A DNA stretch of 64,000 nucleotides from Planctomycetota bacterium (GCA_022705325.1 JAKJER010000007.1:115517-179516), one strand, 5' to 3'. Shown: positions 42,170-51,105, counted from the first letter of the stretch. Notes: generated by a model from the sequence alone, not told the origin. Program-made: numbers and translations.

Positions 42170-43327
42170 TTCCGCGAACTTCACGCACACCGGCGCACCC
42201 ACCGTCGCCGTTGCGCCCGTCGCCGTCAACTTGCCCGTCGCCGCGTCAATGCGGAACAGCACCAGGTTGTTCGTGCCCTGGTTGGCCGCCAGCAGATAGC
42301 GCCCCGTCGGGTCGATGCCGAAGTTCCGCGGCGTCTTGCCCTGCGTCGGTTCGTGCCCGATGGCCGTCAGTTTCCCGCTGCCCCGGTCCACGGCGAAAAC
42401 CGCGATGCTGTCATGCCCGCGGTTGGAGCCGTACACGAACCGTCCCGACGGATGCACCTGCACCTCGGCGGTGCTGTTGTTGCCGCTGAAGCCTTCGGGC
42501 AGCGTGGTGATCGTCTGAATCTCGTCCAACCGCCCGGCGGCGGGGTCGTACGAGAACGCCGTGATCGTGCTGCTGAGTTCGTTGATGACGTACGCGAACT
42601 TGCCGTCCGGGCTGAACGCGAAGTGCCTGGGCCCGGACCCGGGAGCGACCTGGCCGGCGGGCGGGTCGTTGGGCGCCAGCGTGCCGGCGGCCGGGTCGAA
42701 GCGGTAGATCAGCACCTTGTCCAGGCCCAGGTCGGCGGCGAAGGCGAATCGTCCGGCCGCGTCGAGGTTGATCGAGTGCGCATGGGGCCCGGCCTGGCGG
42801 CGCGGGTTGGCGCCCTTGCCTTCATGCTGTATGACGCAGGTGGGGGCCTTGAGCTTGCCGTCGTCCGCGAGGGGGATGACGCAGACGCTTCCGCCGGAGT
42901 AGTTGGCGGCCAGCACGTTGCGCCCCTCGCGGTCGACGCTCACGTGGCAAGGCCCCGGGCCGCCCGAGGGCTGCTGGTTCAGCAGCGTCAGCTTGCCCGA
43001 CGCTTCGATCGCGAACGCGCTGATCGCCCCGGTCTTCTTGCCGCCGAAGTCGCCGATCTCGCCCACCGCGTACAGGAACCGCCCCGTGGGGTGCAGGGCC
43101 AGGAACGTCGGGTTGCGCGTCTCGGCCACCAGTTCCGGATCGCCCAGCGTGCCCTTGTCCAGGTCCAGGCGGAGCATGTAGATGCCCTTGCTCTCTTTGC
43201 CGCTGTAGGTGCCCACGTAGACCCGCAGGGCCGACGGCGGCTCGGCGCCGCAGGGGCTGGACAGGAGCCACGCCAGGGCCAGGACCAGAACAGTCATCAG
43301 ACGAACCACGCGATTGCCAGTTGCCAT
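42161..43327 (-). CDS. Exported lactonase-family seven-bladed beta-propeller (Pgl-like)
   Basis: The 388-residue protein has a signal peptide (TVLVLALAWLLSSPCGA). The propeller then reads LRVYVGTYSGKESKGIYMLRLD, NPTFLALHPTGRFLYAVGE, GGPGPCHVSVDREGRNVLAANYSGGSV, GPHAHSINLDAAGRFAFAADLGLDKV, SGPRHFAFSPDGKFAYVINEL and KTPRNFGIDPTGRYLLAANQ. The HxH near the centre and the repeating LxxxPxGRfxY units are family marks. Cytosolic members (YbhE) hydrolyse 6-phosphogluconolactone; an exported copy is more likely to act on another sugar lactone. That fits the neighbouring exported oxidoreductase, whose product could be a lactone (inference). AGGA precedes the ATG by four bases. Confidence 0.85.
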   Translation of the reverse strand: MATGNRVVRLMTVLVLALAWLLSSPCGAEPPSALRVYVGTYSGKESKGIYMLRLDLDKGTLGDPELVAETRNPTFLALHPTGRFLYAVGEIGDFGGKKTGAISAFAIEASGKLTLLNQQPSGGPGPCHVSVDREGRNVLAANYSGGSVCVIPLADDGKLKAPTCVIQHEGKGANPRRQAGPHAHSINLDAAGRFAFAADLGLDKVLIYRFDPAAGTLAPNDPPAGQVAPGSGPRHFAFSPDGKFAYVINELSSTITAFSYDPAAGRLDEIQTITTLPEGFSGNNSTAEVQVHPSGRFVYGSNRGHDSIAVFAVDRGSGKLTAIGHEPTQGKTPRNFGIDPTGRYLLAANQGTNNLVLFRIDAATGKLTATGATATVGAPVCVKFAEIR

Positions 43328-43438
43328 AGTGTCCTCATCATGGTGGGAGGTACGCGAGCCATGGGAGATGCGCGGTGCCGCTTCCTGTTGCTCCCAGTGC
43401 TCACAAGGCGCCCATTGTCATAGCCGACCAACGACGGA

Positions 43439-44545
43439 CTACTCCATCAGCAGGCTCACGTCGGCGGAGTGAACCGCCAGGCGCACGTCCTGGCCGCTGG
43501 GCAGGCTGCCCAGGTGGCCGGCCAGCATCAGCGCCTTCCAGTGAGTGGAACTGCCCAGCTTCAGCACGTATTGCCGCATCTCGCCCAGGTACGTGCTGGA
43601 GTCCACCTTCGCCGCCAGCACGTTCGACTTCTCGCGGTCCGGGGTGGGCCCGCCGGCGGCCAGCACCTGCACCCGCTCGGGCCTCATGCAGCACGTCACG
43701 GCCGAGCCGCGCCCCGCCTGCACGACCGCTGCCGTCGGGTCGGCCAGCAACGTACCGACGGGCGTCTCGACCTTGACCAGCCCGCTGTCGGACAGGCCCA
43801 CGACCTTGCCGCTGACGAAGTTCGCCTCGCCCAGGAAGTCGGCCACGAACCGGTTGGCCGGGCGGTTGTAGATCTCCTCCGGCGGCCCGACCTGGACGAT
43901 CCGCCCCTCGTTCATCACGGCGACCCGGTCAGCCATCGACAGGGCTTCCTTCTGGTCGTGCGTCACGTAGACGGCCGTCACGCCCGTCTCTTTGACCAGG
44001 CGGCGCAGCTCGCCCCGCATGTGGAGGCGCAGGCGGGCGTCCAGGTTGCTGAGGGGCTCATCCAGCAGCAGACACTCGCCCTCGGCCGCCAGCGCCCGCG
44101 CCAACGCCACCCGCTGCTGCTGCCCGCCCGAGAGCTGGTTGGGCTTCCGCGAGCCGTAGTCCTCCATCTGCACGCGGACCAGGTTGGCCTGGGCGATCTC
44201 GCGCCGGCGTATGCGGTCGCGGCCCTGCATCTTCGGGCCGAATTCCACATTCTGCCTAACCGTCATGTGAGGCCAGAGGGCGTAGCTCTGGAACACCATC
44301 GCCGTCTTTCGCTTCTCCACGCTCAACTCGGTGACGTCGTGCTGCCCCAGCAGCACTCGCCCGGTGTCCGGCTCGATCAGGCCCGCGATGATCCGCAGCA
44401 GCGTCGTCTTGCCGCACCCGCTGGGCCCCAGCAGGAAGAAGAACTCGCCCGAGGCGATCGACAGGCTCACCTCGTCGACGGCCCGGACGAGCGACCCGGC
44501 GCTCGCGTAGACCTTCGTGATGTTATCCAGCCGTATGTCAGTCAT
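43439..44545 (-). CDS. ABC transporter ATP-binding protein, Fe3+/polyamine type
   Basis: The 368-residue protein is a CUT1/FbpC/PotA-type ATPase with all motifs: Walker A LLGPSGCGKTTLL, Q-loop FQSYALWPHMTV, signature LSGGQQQRVALARAL, Walker B CLLLDEPLSNLD and H-loop VYVTHDQ. A C-terminal TOBE-like region begins near residue 240 (NFVSGKVVGL, CCMRPERVQVLA). The start at 44545 has AGGA four bases upstream; longer frames begin within array sequence. It ends the operon SBP - permease - ATPase and completes an importer. Substrate is inferred as ferric iron from the permease type. Confidence 0.93.
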   Translation of the reverse strand: MTDIRLDNITKVYASAGSLVRAVDEVSLSIASGEFFFLLGPSGCGKTTLLRIIAGLIEPDTGRVLLGQHDVTELSVEKRKTAMVFQSYALWPHMTVRQNVEFGPKMQGRDRIRRREIAQANLVRVQMEDYGSRKPNQLSGGQQQRVALARALAAEGECLLLDEPLSNLDARLRLHMRGELRRLVKETGVTAVYVTHDQKEALSMADRVAVMNEGRIVQVGPPEEIYNRPANRFVADFLGEANFVSGKVVGLSDSGLVKVETPVGTLLADPTAAVVQAGRGSAVTCCMRPERVQVLAAGGPTPDREKSNVLAAKVDSSTYLGEMRQYVLKLGSSTHWKALMLAGHLGSLPSGQDVRLAVHSADVSLLME

Positions 44546-44561
44546 AGAATCCTGCCACCAT

Positions 44562-44596
44562 CGTTTTTCGATTGTCGACTGTCGATTTTCGATTGG
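44562..44596 (-). repeat. Heptamer array 7, between permease and ATPase genes
   Basis: Five 7-bp units with consensus CGAYTKT on the plus strand. It begins 17 bp from the ATPase start codon. Array 8, 26 bp away, has the complementary theme, so the two can pair. Confidence 0.85.
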
Positions 44597-44622
44597 AACA
44601 CACGCCTTCGGACGCCATGACC

Positions 44623-44657
44623 CAATCGCAAATCGCAGATCGCAAATCGACAATCTC
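44623..44657 (-). repeat. Heptamer array 8, after the permease stop codon
   Basis: Five 7-bp units with consensus MRATCGC on the plus strand, ending 2 bp from the permease stop at 44660. Inverted in sense to array 7, giving an imperfect stem of nearly 30 bp around a 26-bp loop. Confidence 0.85.
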
Positions 44658-44659
44658 GG

Positions 44660-46420
44660 TCATGCTCTGAATATCGCTCCCAGTCTCTTGCCCATCAGCA
44701 GGCTGGCCAGGCCCAGCATCCCGCCCAGAAAGAGCATCGAGTACACGCCCAGGGCCGAGGCCAGGTTGGCCGCGTCCGCGTTGCCCGAGGTGGCCTGCGT
44801 GTAGATCTCCTTGGTGATGGGGTAGTACTTCTGCACCTGGGCCAGGATCAGCGAATCGCTCACCTCCAGCATGGCGAAGGCGAACGTGAGGACGCCCGCG
44901 GCCACCACGTTGGCGGCCACCAGGGGCAGGGTGATCCGCAGGGCCGTCCGGGCCCGCCCGGCCCCCAGGTTGCGCGCCGCCTCCTCCAGCGACACCGACA
45001 CCTGCTGCAGCCCCGCCGACACCCCGCGCACGACGAAGGGCAGGCGCCGGATCGCGTAGGCGGCTACCAGGATCACGAACGGGTTGGCCCGCGGGCCGAT
45101 CGCCTCCAGCGGGCCCGCCGCCGTCAATGCCACCAGCCCCGACGCCAGGATCAGGCCCGGCACGGCCAGCGGAAGCATGGTCATCGTGTCCAGCAGGTTT
45201 CGGCCCAGCACCCGGCTGCGGACGATCAACCACGCGGCCGCACAACCCACCGCCAGGTCGATCGCCGTCGACACGCTGGAGTACTGGAGGCTGTTGAACA
45301 CCGAACGGACCGTCTGCTCCCGCTCGAAGACGAACCGCAGGTGGCGCCACGTGTACTCGCTGGGCACGATGGTGTTCACCCACTTGGCCGAGACGGCCGT
45401 CAGCACCACGCCCACGTGGGGCAGCAGGGCGGCCACGATGACCGCGCCATGCAGCAGCCAGGCGCCGGCAGCCGACCAGCCGTGCAGGCGGTGCGGCTCC
45501 TGCGCGATCGACGCCTTGGTGGACTGCCCCTCGGCCGACCGGCCGAACAGGAACTTGCCCGCCACGTACAAGGAGGCCGACACCAGCAGCATCAGGAAGA
45601 CCAGGCTGAAGACGTCCGGCGTGGTCTCGGACTTGGCCAACTCCTTGAAGATGGTCACGGGCACCACGTCGTTGTATCCCATGATGAGGGGGGTGCCCAC
45701 GTCGGTGAAGGACCAGATGAAGATGATGGTCGCCCCGGCGAACAGGCCTGGTCGCATGAGCGGCAACGTGATGCGAACGAACGTGGCCAGCGGCCCGGCG
45801 CCGAGGTTGCGGGCGGCTTGGGCGTAGGCGGGGTCGATGTTCGCCAGCGCCGCCGACGCGTTGAGATACAGGATGGGGAACAGGTGCAGCGACTGAAGAA
45901 CGACCACCCCGGCGAAGCCCGCGCCCAGCCAGTCCGGGGGGAGCGAGCGCCCGAAGTCGAGAACCCCCACGCTTGCCAGCAGCAGGTTGAGCGAGCCGAA
46001 CTGCCCGAACAGGTGTCGCATGGCCAGCGCCCCGACGAACGGCGGCAGGATCAGGGGCAACAGCAGCAGCAGGCCCAGCAGCCCCTGGCCCGGGAAGCGG
46101 CAGCGGGCCCGCAGGATCGCCAGCGGCAGGGCGATCGCCAGCGAGACCAGCGTGGTCGCGCTGGCCAGGGCCAGCCCGTTGAGCAACTGCTCCAGGTACA
46201 GCGGACTGCCCAGGGCCTGCTTGAACCAGTACGTGGTGAACTGGCCGTTCTCCACGAAGCCGCTGGAGATCGCCAGGGCCACCGGGACGATCAGCAGGAG
46301 CGCCACGAAGGCCAGCACGCCCGCCTCGCCCGCCAGGGCGGTCGTCCCGGCGGAGTGCCCGCCCAGGCGCGCCAGCCGCAGCAGGGCGTTCTCACGCCGT
46401 GCCTGGTCCGCCGGGCTCAT
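44660..46420 (-). CDS. ABC transporter permease, fused double-domain iron type (FbpB-like)
   Basis: The 586-residue protein has two homologous six-helix halves. Each carries an EAA loop: YAQAARNLGAGPLATFVRITLPL and LEEAARNLGAGRARTALRITLPL. This two-in-one layout is typical of Fe3+ importers of the FbpB/SfuB class. The ATG at 46420 overlaps the stop of the substrate-binding-protein gene by 4 bp (ATGA), giving translational coupling. It is followed by the ATPase gene after a 114-bp gap occupied by two inverted heptamer arrays. Confidence 0.93.
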   Translation of the reverse strand: MSPADQARRENALLRLARLGGHSAGTTALAGEAGVLAFVALLLIVPVALAISSGFVENGQFTTYWFKQALGSPLYLEQLLNGLALASATTLVSLAIALPLAILRARCRFPGQGLLGLLLLLPLILPPFVGALAMRHLFGQFGSLNLLLASVGVLDFGRSLPPDWLGAGFAGVVVLQSLHLFPILYLNASAALANIDPAYAQAARNLGAGPLATFVRITLPLMRPGLFAGATIIFIWSFTDVGTPLIMGYNDVVPVTIFKELAKSETTPDVFSLVFLMLLVSASLYVAGKFLFGRSAEGQSTKASIAQEPHRLHGWSAAGAWLLHGAVIVAALLPHVGVVLTAVSAKWVNTIVPSEYTWRHLRFVFEREQTVRSVFNSLQYSSVSTAIDLAVGCAAAWLIVRSRVLGRNLLDTMTMLPLAVPGLILASGLVALTAAGPLEAIGPRANPFVILVAAYAIRRLPFVVRGVSAGLQQVSVSLEEAARNLGAGRARTALRITLPLVAANVVAAGVLTFAFAMLEVSDSLILAQVQKYYPITKEIYTQATSGNADAANLASALGVYSMLFLGGMLGLASLLMGKRLGAIFRA

Positions 46421-47979
46421 CGCGCCACCTCCGCGAACACGCCCCGGAAATACTCCCGCCACCCCGTGCTGACCCGGTGCACGGCGCGGAGGTCGCGCCG
46501 GTAGGCCGGCGCCAGGTGGATCCGCTTCTCCGCGTCGGTCATCTCCCGTCCGCGGGCGGCGCGGAAGGCGGCGGCGATCTGCTCGGCCCGCCGGTGGTCC
46601 AGCACGCGGAACTGGCGAGGCAGGGCGTTCATCTCCTCCAGCGTGTCCACGTTGTCCGGCAGGCGGGTGAACATCGCCCGGCGGGCAAGGTATTCCGCGC
46701 GCCGCGCCGGGTCGCCCTCCAGCTCGTTCAGTCGTCGCCGGGCCGCCCGCATGAGATCGGTATTGTCCACGGCGGCCGCCGTCACCAGCATCCGCAGCAC
46801 CTCGAAGTGAATGCGGGCCATCTCCGCGCTCACCTGCATGGTCCGGCCGGAGCGGTAGAAGTTGACGGTCTGCGGGATGAGTCTGCCGGCGTACGCCTCG
46901 AAGACGTCGCGGCGGATGGGCAGGCGCCCCAGCACGCTGCGGGCCGGGCCGTCGGCGTCTCCCACGGGCAGGGCCCAGATGGCCTGGGCCCGGCGCGACA
47001 ACACGAACTCGACAAACCGCCGGGCGATCTCGCCGTGGGGCGGGTTGCGCAGGATCCCGATCGGGTCGGGCGTGAACGGGGTCTGCCCGGCCGGGCTGAC
47101 GTACTCCAACTCCGCCGGGGCCTCGACCTCCCGCATCATGCCGTAGAAGTCGATCGAGGCCGCGATCAGCGCGTCGCCCAGGGCCGGGGCGTTCACCGCC
47201 TGGCCCGCGGAGTCGCTGATCCGCTTGGCGTTGGAAAGCACCGTCATCAGCCTGTCCCAGCCGGCCTGCCAGTCGTCGGCCGACGCGACGATCAGCCGGT
47301 ACACGTTGGCCACCGAACTGGACTGGGACGGGTCGGCCAGCACCAGCAGGTCCGTGAAGCGGCTGTCGCCCAGGTCGTTCCACTTCTGCGGCGGCGGGCC
47401 CAGGTTGCACCGCCGGATCATCCCCGCGTTGTGGAGAAACCCGAACCCGCTGACGGCCGTTCCGATCCACCGCAAGTGGGGGTCGCGAAAGGCCACGCCC
47501 GCGTGCTCGGCCGGGATCTGCTCGAGGATGTCCGCCGGCAGGGTCATGGGTTCGAGCAGCCCCTGTTCGTGGCGGATGGTGGGGCGGACGAGATTATGGA
47601 ACGTGAAATCCCCGCCGCCCCAGATGACGTCGATGCGGCTGGTGTCGTGCTGGCGATAGACGTTGTGGAGGTATCGCTCGATGCTGCTGCCGCCGCCGCC
47701 CACGTCCACCCATTCCACCTCGACCCGCTCGCCGTAGGCGAGGGCGTGGTGGCGCTTGAAGGCCCACTCGAACTCGTTCTGGATGTTCTCGTTGTGCGGG
47801 GTGATGACCGCCAGCTTGACTTTGGGCAGGTCGCGCGTGGGCCGGCCCCATCGGCGGATGACGGCCTGGTCGGCCTGGTCGTGGCGGCTTTCGTCGACGC
47901 CGTCCCGGCGGCAACCGGACGCCGCCGACAACCCGACCAGCAGCAGGACCGCCCAGGATGTTCGCCGCCGCGCCTTCAT
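46417..47979 (-). CDS. ABC transporter substrate-binding lipoprotein, iron type, with helical C-terminal extension
   Basis: GGAGG lies four bases before the ATG. A lipoprotein signal ends in SAASGC with Cys23. The next 330 residues resemble family 1/Fe3+-type binding proteins: VKLAVITPHNENIQNEFEWAF, VEVEWVDVGGGGSSIERYL, DVIWGGGDFTFHNL, LADPSQSSSVANVYRLIVAS and PIGILRNPPHGEIARRFVEFVLS. The segment IPQTVNFYRSG near residue 370 could supply the Tyr ligand seen in ferric-binding proteins. About 150 further residues form charged helices (RRRLNELEGDPARRAEYLARR) not found in the usual family length of about 340. First gene of the importer operon. Confidence 0.85.
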   Translation of the reverse strand: MKARRRTSWAVLLLVGLSAASGCRRDGVDESRHDQADQAVIRRWGRPTRDLPKVKLAVITPHNENIQNEFEWAFKRHHALAYGERVEVEWVDVGGGGSSIERYLHNVYRQHDTSRIDVIWGGGDFTFHNLVRPTIRHEQGLLEPMTLPADILEQIPAEHAGVAFRDPHLRWIGTAVSGFGFLHNAGMIRRCNLGPPPQKWNDLGDSRFTDLLVLADPSQSSSVANVYRLIVASADDWQAGWDRLMTVLSNAKRISDSAGQAVNAPALGDALIAASIDFYGMMREVEAPAELEYVSPAGQTPFTPDPIGILRNPPHGEIARRFVEFVLSRRAQAIWALPVGDADGPARSVLGRLPIRRDVFEAYAGRLIPQTVNFYRSGRTMQVSAEMARIHFEVLRMLVTAAAVDNTDLMRAARRRLNELEGDPARRAEYLARRAMFTRLPDNVDTLEEMNALPRQFRVLDHRRAEQIAAAFRAARGREMTDAEKRIHLAPAYRRDLRAVHRVSTGWREYFRGVFAEVAR

Positions 47980-48050
47980 CGCGCCTCCAGTAAACCCGCT
48001 GGCGGGTCCGGATGCAACGGCCTGGGCGCCCCGCGAACCCGCGGACGCGA

Positions 48051-48079
48051 TTGCCTTGCGGACGATGCGCGGGTATGAT
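48051..48079 (+). promoter_or_regulatory. Predicted promoter for the lipoprotein at 48129
   Basis: TTGCCT and TATGAT are spaced by 17 bp; the -10 has five of six matches. Transcription would start near 48086, about 43 nt before the ATG. Confidence 0.6.
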
Positions 48080-48128
48080 CTGGTGCGAACGCGAGCGCGT
48101 TCGAGAACATCCCGAAAGGAGACTGTCC

Positions 48129-48887
48129 ATGTTCAAGACTCTGTGCAGCCTGTTGATCGCGGCGGCCCTGGTGCTGGGTGGATGTCTGGAGATCAAGACC
48201 GTGCTGGTGGTCCAGAAGGACGGCAGCGGCACGATCGAACAGACGATGTACATGCCCGCCGAGAAGAGCGCCGACGCCAAGCCCAAGTTCGACCGCGACA
48301 AGGCCCAGGCCGCGGCCGCCGGCATGGGCGCGGGCGTCGTGCTCAAGTCCTTCGAGCCGCTGCCGGACAAGGACGGGCGGGTCGGCTTCAAGATGGTCTA
48401 CGCGGTCCCGGACGTGTCGGCGCTGACGTTCACGCTGATGCCGTCGATGGGAAAGCAGGACGAGAAGGACCAAGTCAAGATCGCCTTCTCCAAGTCCCCC
48501 AAGCCCAGACTCATGATCACCATGCCCCCGTTGGGCAAGGACGAGGACAAGCCCGCCAAGGTCCGCACGCCGGAGCAGAAGGAGCAGTCGCTGAAGATGC
48601 TCCAGGCGATCGGCAAGAACATGCACCTCCAGTTCATCATCAAGCCGGCCGGCACGATCGCCAAGACCGACGCGACCTACGTGAGCCAGGCCAAGGACGC
48701 CGTGACCCTGCTGAACTACAACCTGAACGCGGTCGTCCAGGACGCGGCGCTGCTCAAGAAGTTCGCGGACCTGGAAGACAAGTTCGCCAAGGACACCGAC
48801 CGCATCAAGGCCGCCCGCGAGGACGCGGAACTGGGCAAGTACGTCCAGGTGGAACCGAAGAAGACCGTCGAGATCGTCTTCGAGTAG
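48129..48887 (+). CDS. Lipoprotein of unknown function
   Basis: AGGAG precedes the ATG by seven bases. The 252-residue product is a lipoprotein with lipobox LVLGGC (Cys19). The mature part starts EIKTVLVVQKDGSGTIEQTMYMP, a beta-rich opening similar to that of many uncharacterised planctomycete lipoproteins, and is rich in Lys, Asp and Glu. The C-terminal 70 residues are predicted helical with heptad-like spacing (LLKKFADLEDKFAKDTDRIKAARED), perhaps a coiled coil. No enzyme motif is visible. It converges on the GH32/43-like gene, with 15 bp between stops. Confidence 0.75.
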   Translation: MFKTLCSLLIAAALVLGGCLEIKTVLVVQKDGSGTIEQTMYMPAEKSADAKPKFDRDKAQAAAAGMGAGVVLKSFEPLPDKDGRVGFKMVYAVPDVSALTFTLMPSMGKQDEKDQVKIAFSKSPKPRLMITMPPLGKDEDKPAKVRTPEQKEQSLKMLQAIGKNMHLQFIIKPAGTIAKTDATYVSQAKDAVTLLNYNLNAVVQDAALLKKFADLEDKFAKDTDRIKAAREDAELGKYVQVEPKKTVEIVFE

Positions 48888-48902
48888 GCGTGCGGTCCTC
48901 GC

Positions 48903-50963
48903 TCAGCGCGGAGGCTCAGCCGCCCAGGCCGCGACTTCGCCCGCGCCGGTCGAAAGCCCGCCCAGCAAGCCGATCCGCCCGGTCGGCCCCTGGGGCAGCG
49001 ACCAGCACTGCATCAGGTGGTCGTCGAGGTAGAACTCCAGGAGACTCCGCTTGAGCAGCAGGCGGAAGCGCGCCCGCCCGGTCAGGGAGAACTGGCGGTC
49101 CACGCGGTCGGTGGCTGCGAAGGCTGAGCCGTCGCCTTTCACCTTGCCGATCTCCGTCACGGCATTCGCCAGCACCCGGATCGCCATCCCCGCGTCCGGG
49201 GCGGTCTGGATGAACAGCCCGGGCGGCTGGGCATCGCCCGCGGCCGGCAGTTCGACGGTCCCCTCCAGCACGAGTCCGTGCGAGAGGTCGAAGCCGTCCG
49301 CGAACATTCGCACGGGAGGCGTCTGGCCTTGCGTGGCCGGCGGGGCGTCGAGGGCGGCCCGGAGCGGATGGCGCTTGAGCGCCTCGTTGCCCGCCCACCA
49401 CTTCAGGCGGAGCGTGCCCTCGCCGTCCACGACGGCCTGCTTGAGCGGGGCGAACAACACGCCCTCGCGCGATATGGAGTGGTGGTTGACCAGCAGGGCC
49501 CGCGGCGTGGGGAAGAAGCGGGAGAAGTACGTCTGCCCGGCCAGCAGGCGGAAGTTCTTGCGGGCCGGACGGAACGGGCCCTCGGGCCGCTCGGCCCACA
49601 GGGTGACCATCGCTCCCCTCGTCCCGAGCATCATGTAGTACTTGTCGCCGATCTTCTCGACCGCCCCGCACTCGCCGTGCGGCGCACCGTCCACGAACGC
49701 AGGCGGCGCCAGGGCCTCCCACCGTACGCCATCCAGCGATTGGCCGAAGCCCACGCCCGGACCGCTCTTGGGGTCGGCGGTCCAGTACGCGTAGAGCCCG
49801 CCGCCCGGGCGCGGAATGGTGTAGATGCAGTCCCATCTGCCTTTGGGCTTGTACCAGCGGTCATCCTGCTTGAACTCGAATTCGTTGCCCAGCCGCTTCC
49901 AGTGCCGCAGGTCGGAAGACTCGGCGAAGAAGATAGTCTGGCGGTCTCCGCGCCACTCGGAGAAGTTCAGGAAGTACTTGCCGTCCTTGTCGTGGCGGGG
50001 CGACTTCCACGTCGAGCCCGTGCCCAGCCACTTCACGCCCTCGGCCCGGCGCAGCACGATCCCCAGGTCTTCCCACGTGGCGCCGTCGCGGGAGCGGGCC
50101 ATCGAGATGCCGTTCCACTTCCCGCCCGGCCCGGCCAGGATGAACAGGTAGTACGTGCCTTCGTGGTAGTACAACCAGGTGTCCCACTGCCCGCCCAGGC
50201 CGCGGCCCTGGAAGAACATGCTTTGCGGACGCGGCGGGGGGCGGATGACGGCGTAGGCCGTCTGGCCGTCCAGATGGAGTTGCCCGTCGGCGATCCGGGC
50301 CCGCCCGCGCAGCTCGCCGGGCGGGAAATTCCGCATCGAGTCGCCCAGCGAGCCATCCTCAAACGTCCACTGGCCCAGCGGGGCCGGGTCGGAAGGGGCG
50401 TTGGGCTTCAAGGCGGCGATCGCCTTGGCCTCCAATGCGCGGTCGTAGACACGAGCCTCTTCGAGACGACCTTTGAGGAATCCGATTTCGCCGCCCGTGC
50501 CCACATAGCGGAGCCCCAGCAGCACCCAGGCGTCGTCGTCAAACGATTGCGGTCCCTGGATGCGGTAGGCCGCGTACGGCCTGCCGTTGCGGTACAGCGT
50601 TACTTCCGAGCCGCGGTATACGGCGGCGATCTGAATCAGCTCGTCCGGCCGGGCGGTCTCTGCCTGCCAGGCGGACTGGTCGCGCGGTGTGCGGCGGAAG
50701 AAGTCGCTGCCGGCCATCCACCGTTGCGGGTGGACCTCGGCGAAGACCAGGGCGTCGAACCGCTCCTGGGCGTCGATCAGCGTGAGGGCGCTGCCGGCCC
50801 GCTGGGCTGTGTCGTCCAGGTAGACCCAGGCGACGAGGGTCTTGTCGGTGAGGTGGAAGCTGCGGCCGGTCGGCTGGGACGCGACCGGCTGGGCCGGCGA
50901 AGACGCGATGGCAAGCGACAGGCTTGCAGATGCTATCGCCAGGATGCGGGCCGGTCCGTTCAT
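48903..50963 (-). CDS. Exported LamG plus GH32/GH43-like five-bladed propeller protein
   Basis: The 686-residue protein starts at ATG 50963 with GGAG upstream and has a cleavable signal peptide. Residues 30-190 form a LamG-like domain (LVAWVYLDD, VYDRALEAKAI). From about 245 a GH32/GH43-superfamily propeller follows: GGQWDTWLYYHEGTYYLFILAG with the early catalytic-type Asp, SMARSRDGATWEDLG, GSTWKSPRHDKDGKYFLNFSEWRGDRQTIFFAESSDLRHW and HGECGAVEKIGDKYYMMLGTRG, where Glu could be the acid. The C-terminal 150 residues look like the GH32 beta-sandwich (LLKRSLLEFYLDDHLMQCWSLP). A fructosidase- or arabinosidase-like role is likely; linkage is unknown. It is divergent from gntP. Confidence 0.78.
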   Translation of the reverse strand: MNGPARILAIASASLSLAIASSPAQPVASQPTGRSFHLTDKTLVAWVYLDDTAQRAGSALTLIDAQERFDALVFAEVHPQRWMAGSDFFRRTPRDQSAWQAETARPDELIQIAAVYRGSEVTLYRNGRPYAAYRIQGPQSFDDDAWVLLGLRYVGTGGEIGFLKGRLEEARVYDRALEAKAIAALKPNAPSDPAPLGQWTFEDGSLGDSMRNFPPGELRGRARIADGQLHLDGQTAYAVIRPPPRPQSMFFQGRGLGGQWDTWLYYHEGTYYLFILAGPGGKWNGISMARSRDGATWEDLGIVLRRAEGVKWLGTGSTWKSPRHDKDGKYFLNFSEWRGDRQTIFFAESSDLRHWKRLGNEFEFKQDDRWYKPKGRWDCIYTIPRPGGGLYAYWTADPKSGPGVGFGQSLDGVRWEALAPPAFVDGAPHGECGAVEKIGDKYYMMLGTRGAMVTLWAERPEGPFRPARKNFRLLAGQTYFSRFFPTPRALLVNHHSISREGVLFAPLKQAVVDGEGTLRLKWWAGNEALKRHPLRAALDAPPATQGQTPPVRMFADGFDLSHGLVLEGTVELPAAGDAQPPGLFIQTAPDAGMAIRVLANAVTEIGKVKGDGSAFAATDRVDRQFSLTGRARFRLLLKRSLLEFYLDDHLMQCWSLPQGPTGRIGLLGGLSTGAGEVAAWAAEPPR

Positions 50964-51070
50964 CCGCGTTCTCCGTGAAGGGGCAGCGTGCCGCTTAGTT
51001 GAACGGGGGAGCGCGGCGGAGATTCGGAGTTTCGGACTTCAGCCCGGCGGCGGCAGTGGGTAGGATAGGG

Positions 51071-51093
51071 CCGGCGGCAGCCCCGGCCGCCGG
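51071..51093 (+). promoter_or_regulatory. Hairpin in the gntP leader
   Basis: Perfect 8-bp stem CCGGCGGC / GCCGCCGG with a 7-nt loop ends 12 bp before the gntP ATG, touching the ribosome-binding region. It may modulate translation; no promoter of good quality was found in the 142-bp divergent spacer. Confidence 0.35.
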
Positions 51094-51105
51094 ACGAGGA
51101 CAGGC

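Noticed and set aside
41973..42299. A small protein-coding gene containing THGQDARAT
   Set aside because: The peptide is the translation of the hairpin cluster; there is no ribosome-binding site and similar strings arise from repeats in related genomes.
39032..43423. A 1,463-codon open frame on the plus strand across three minus-strand genes
   Set aside because: It is antisense to three well-supported genes; its His/Arg/Gln-rich translation has no domain. High GC removes stop codons on the opposite strand.
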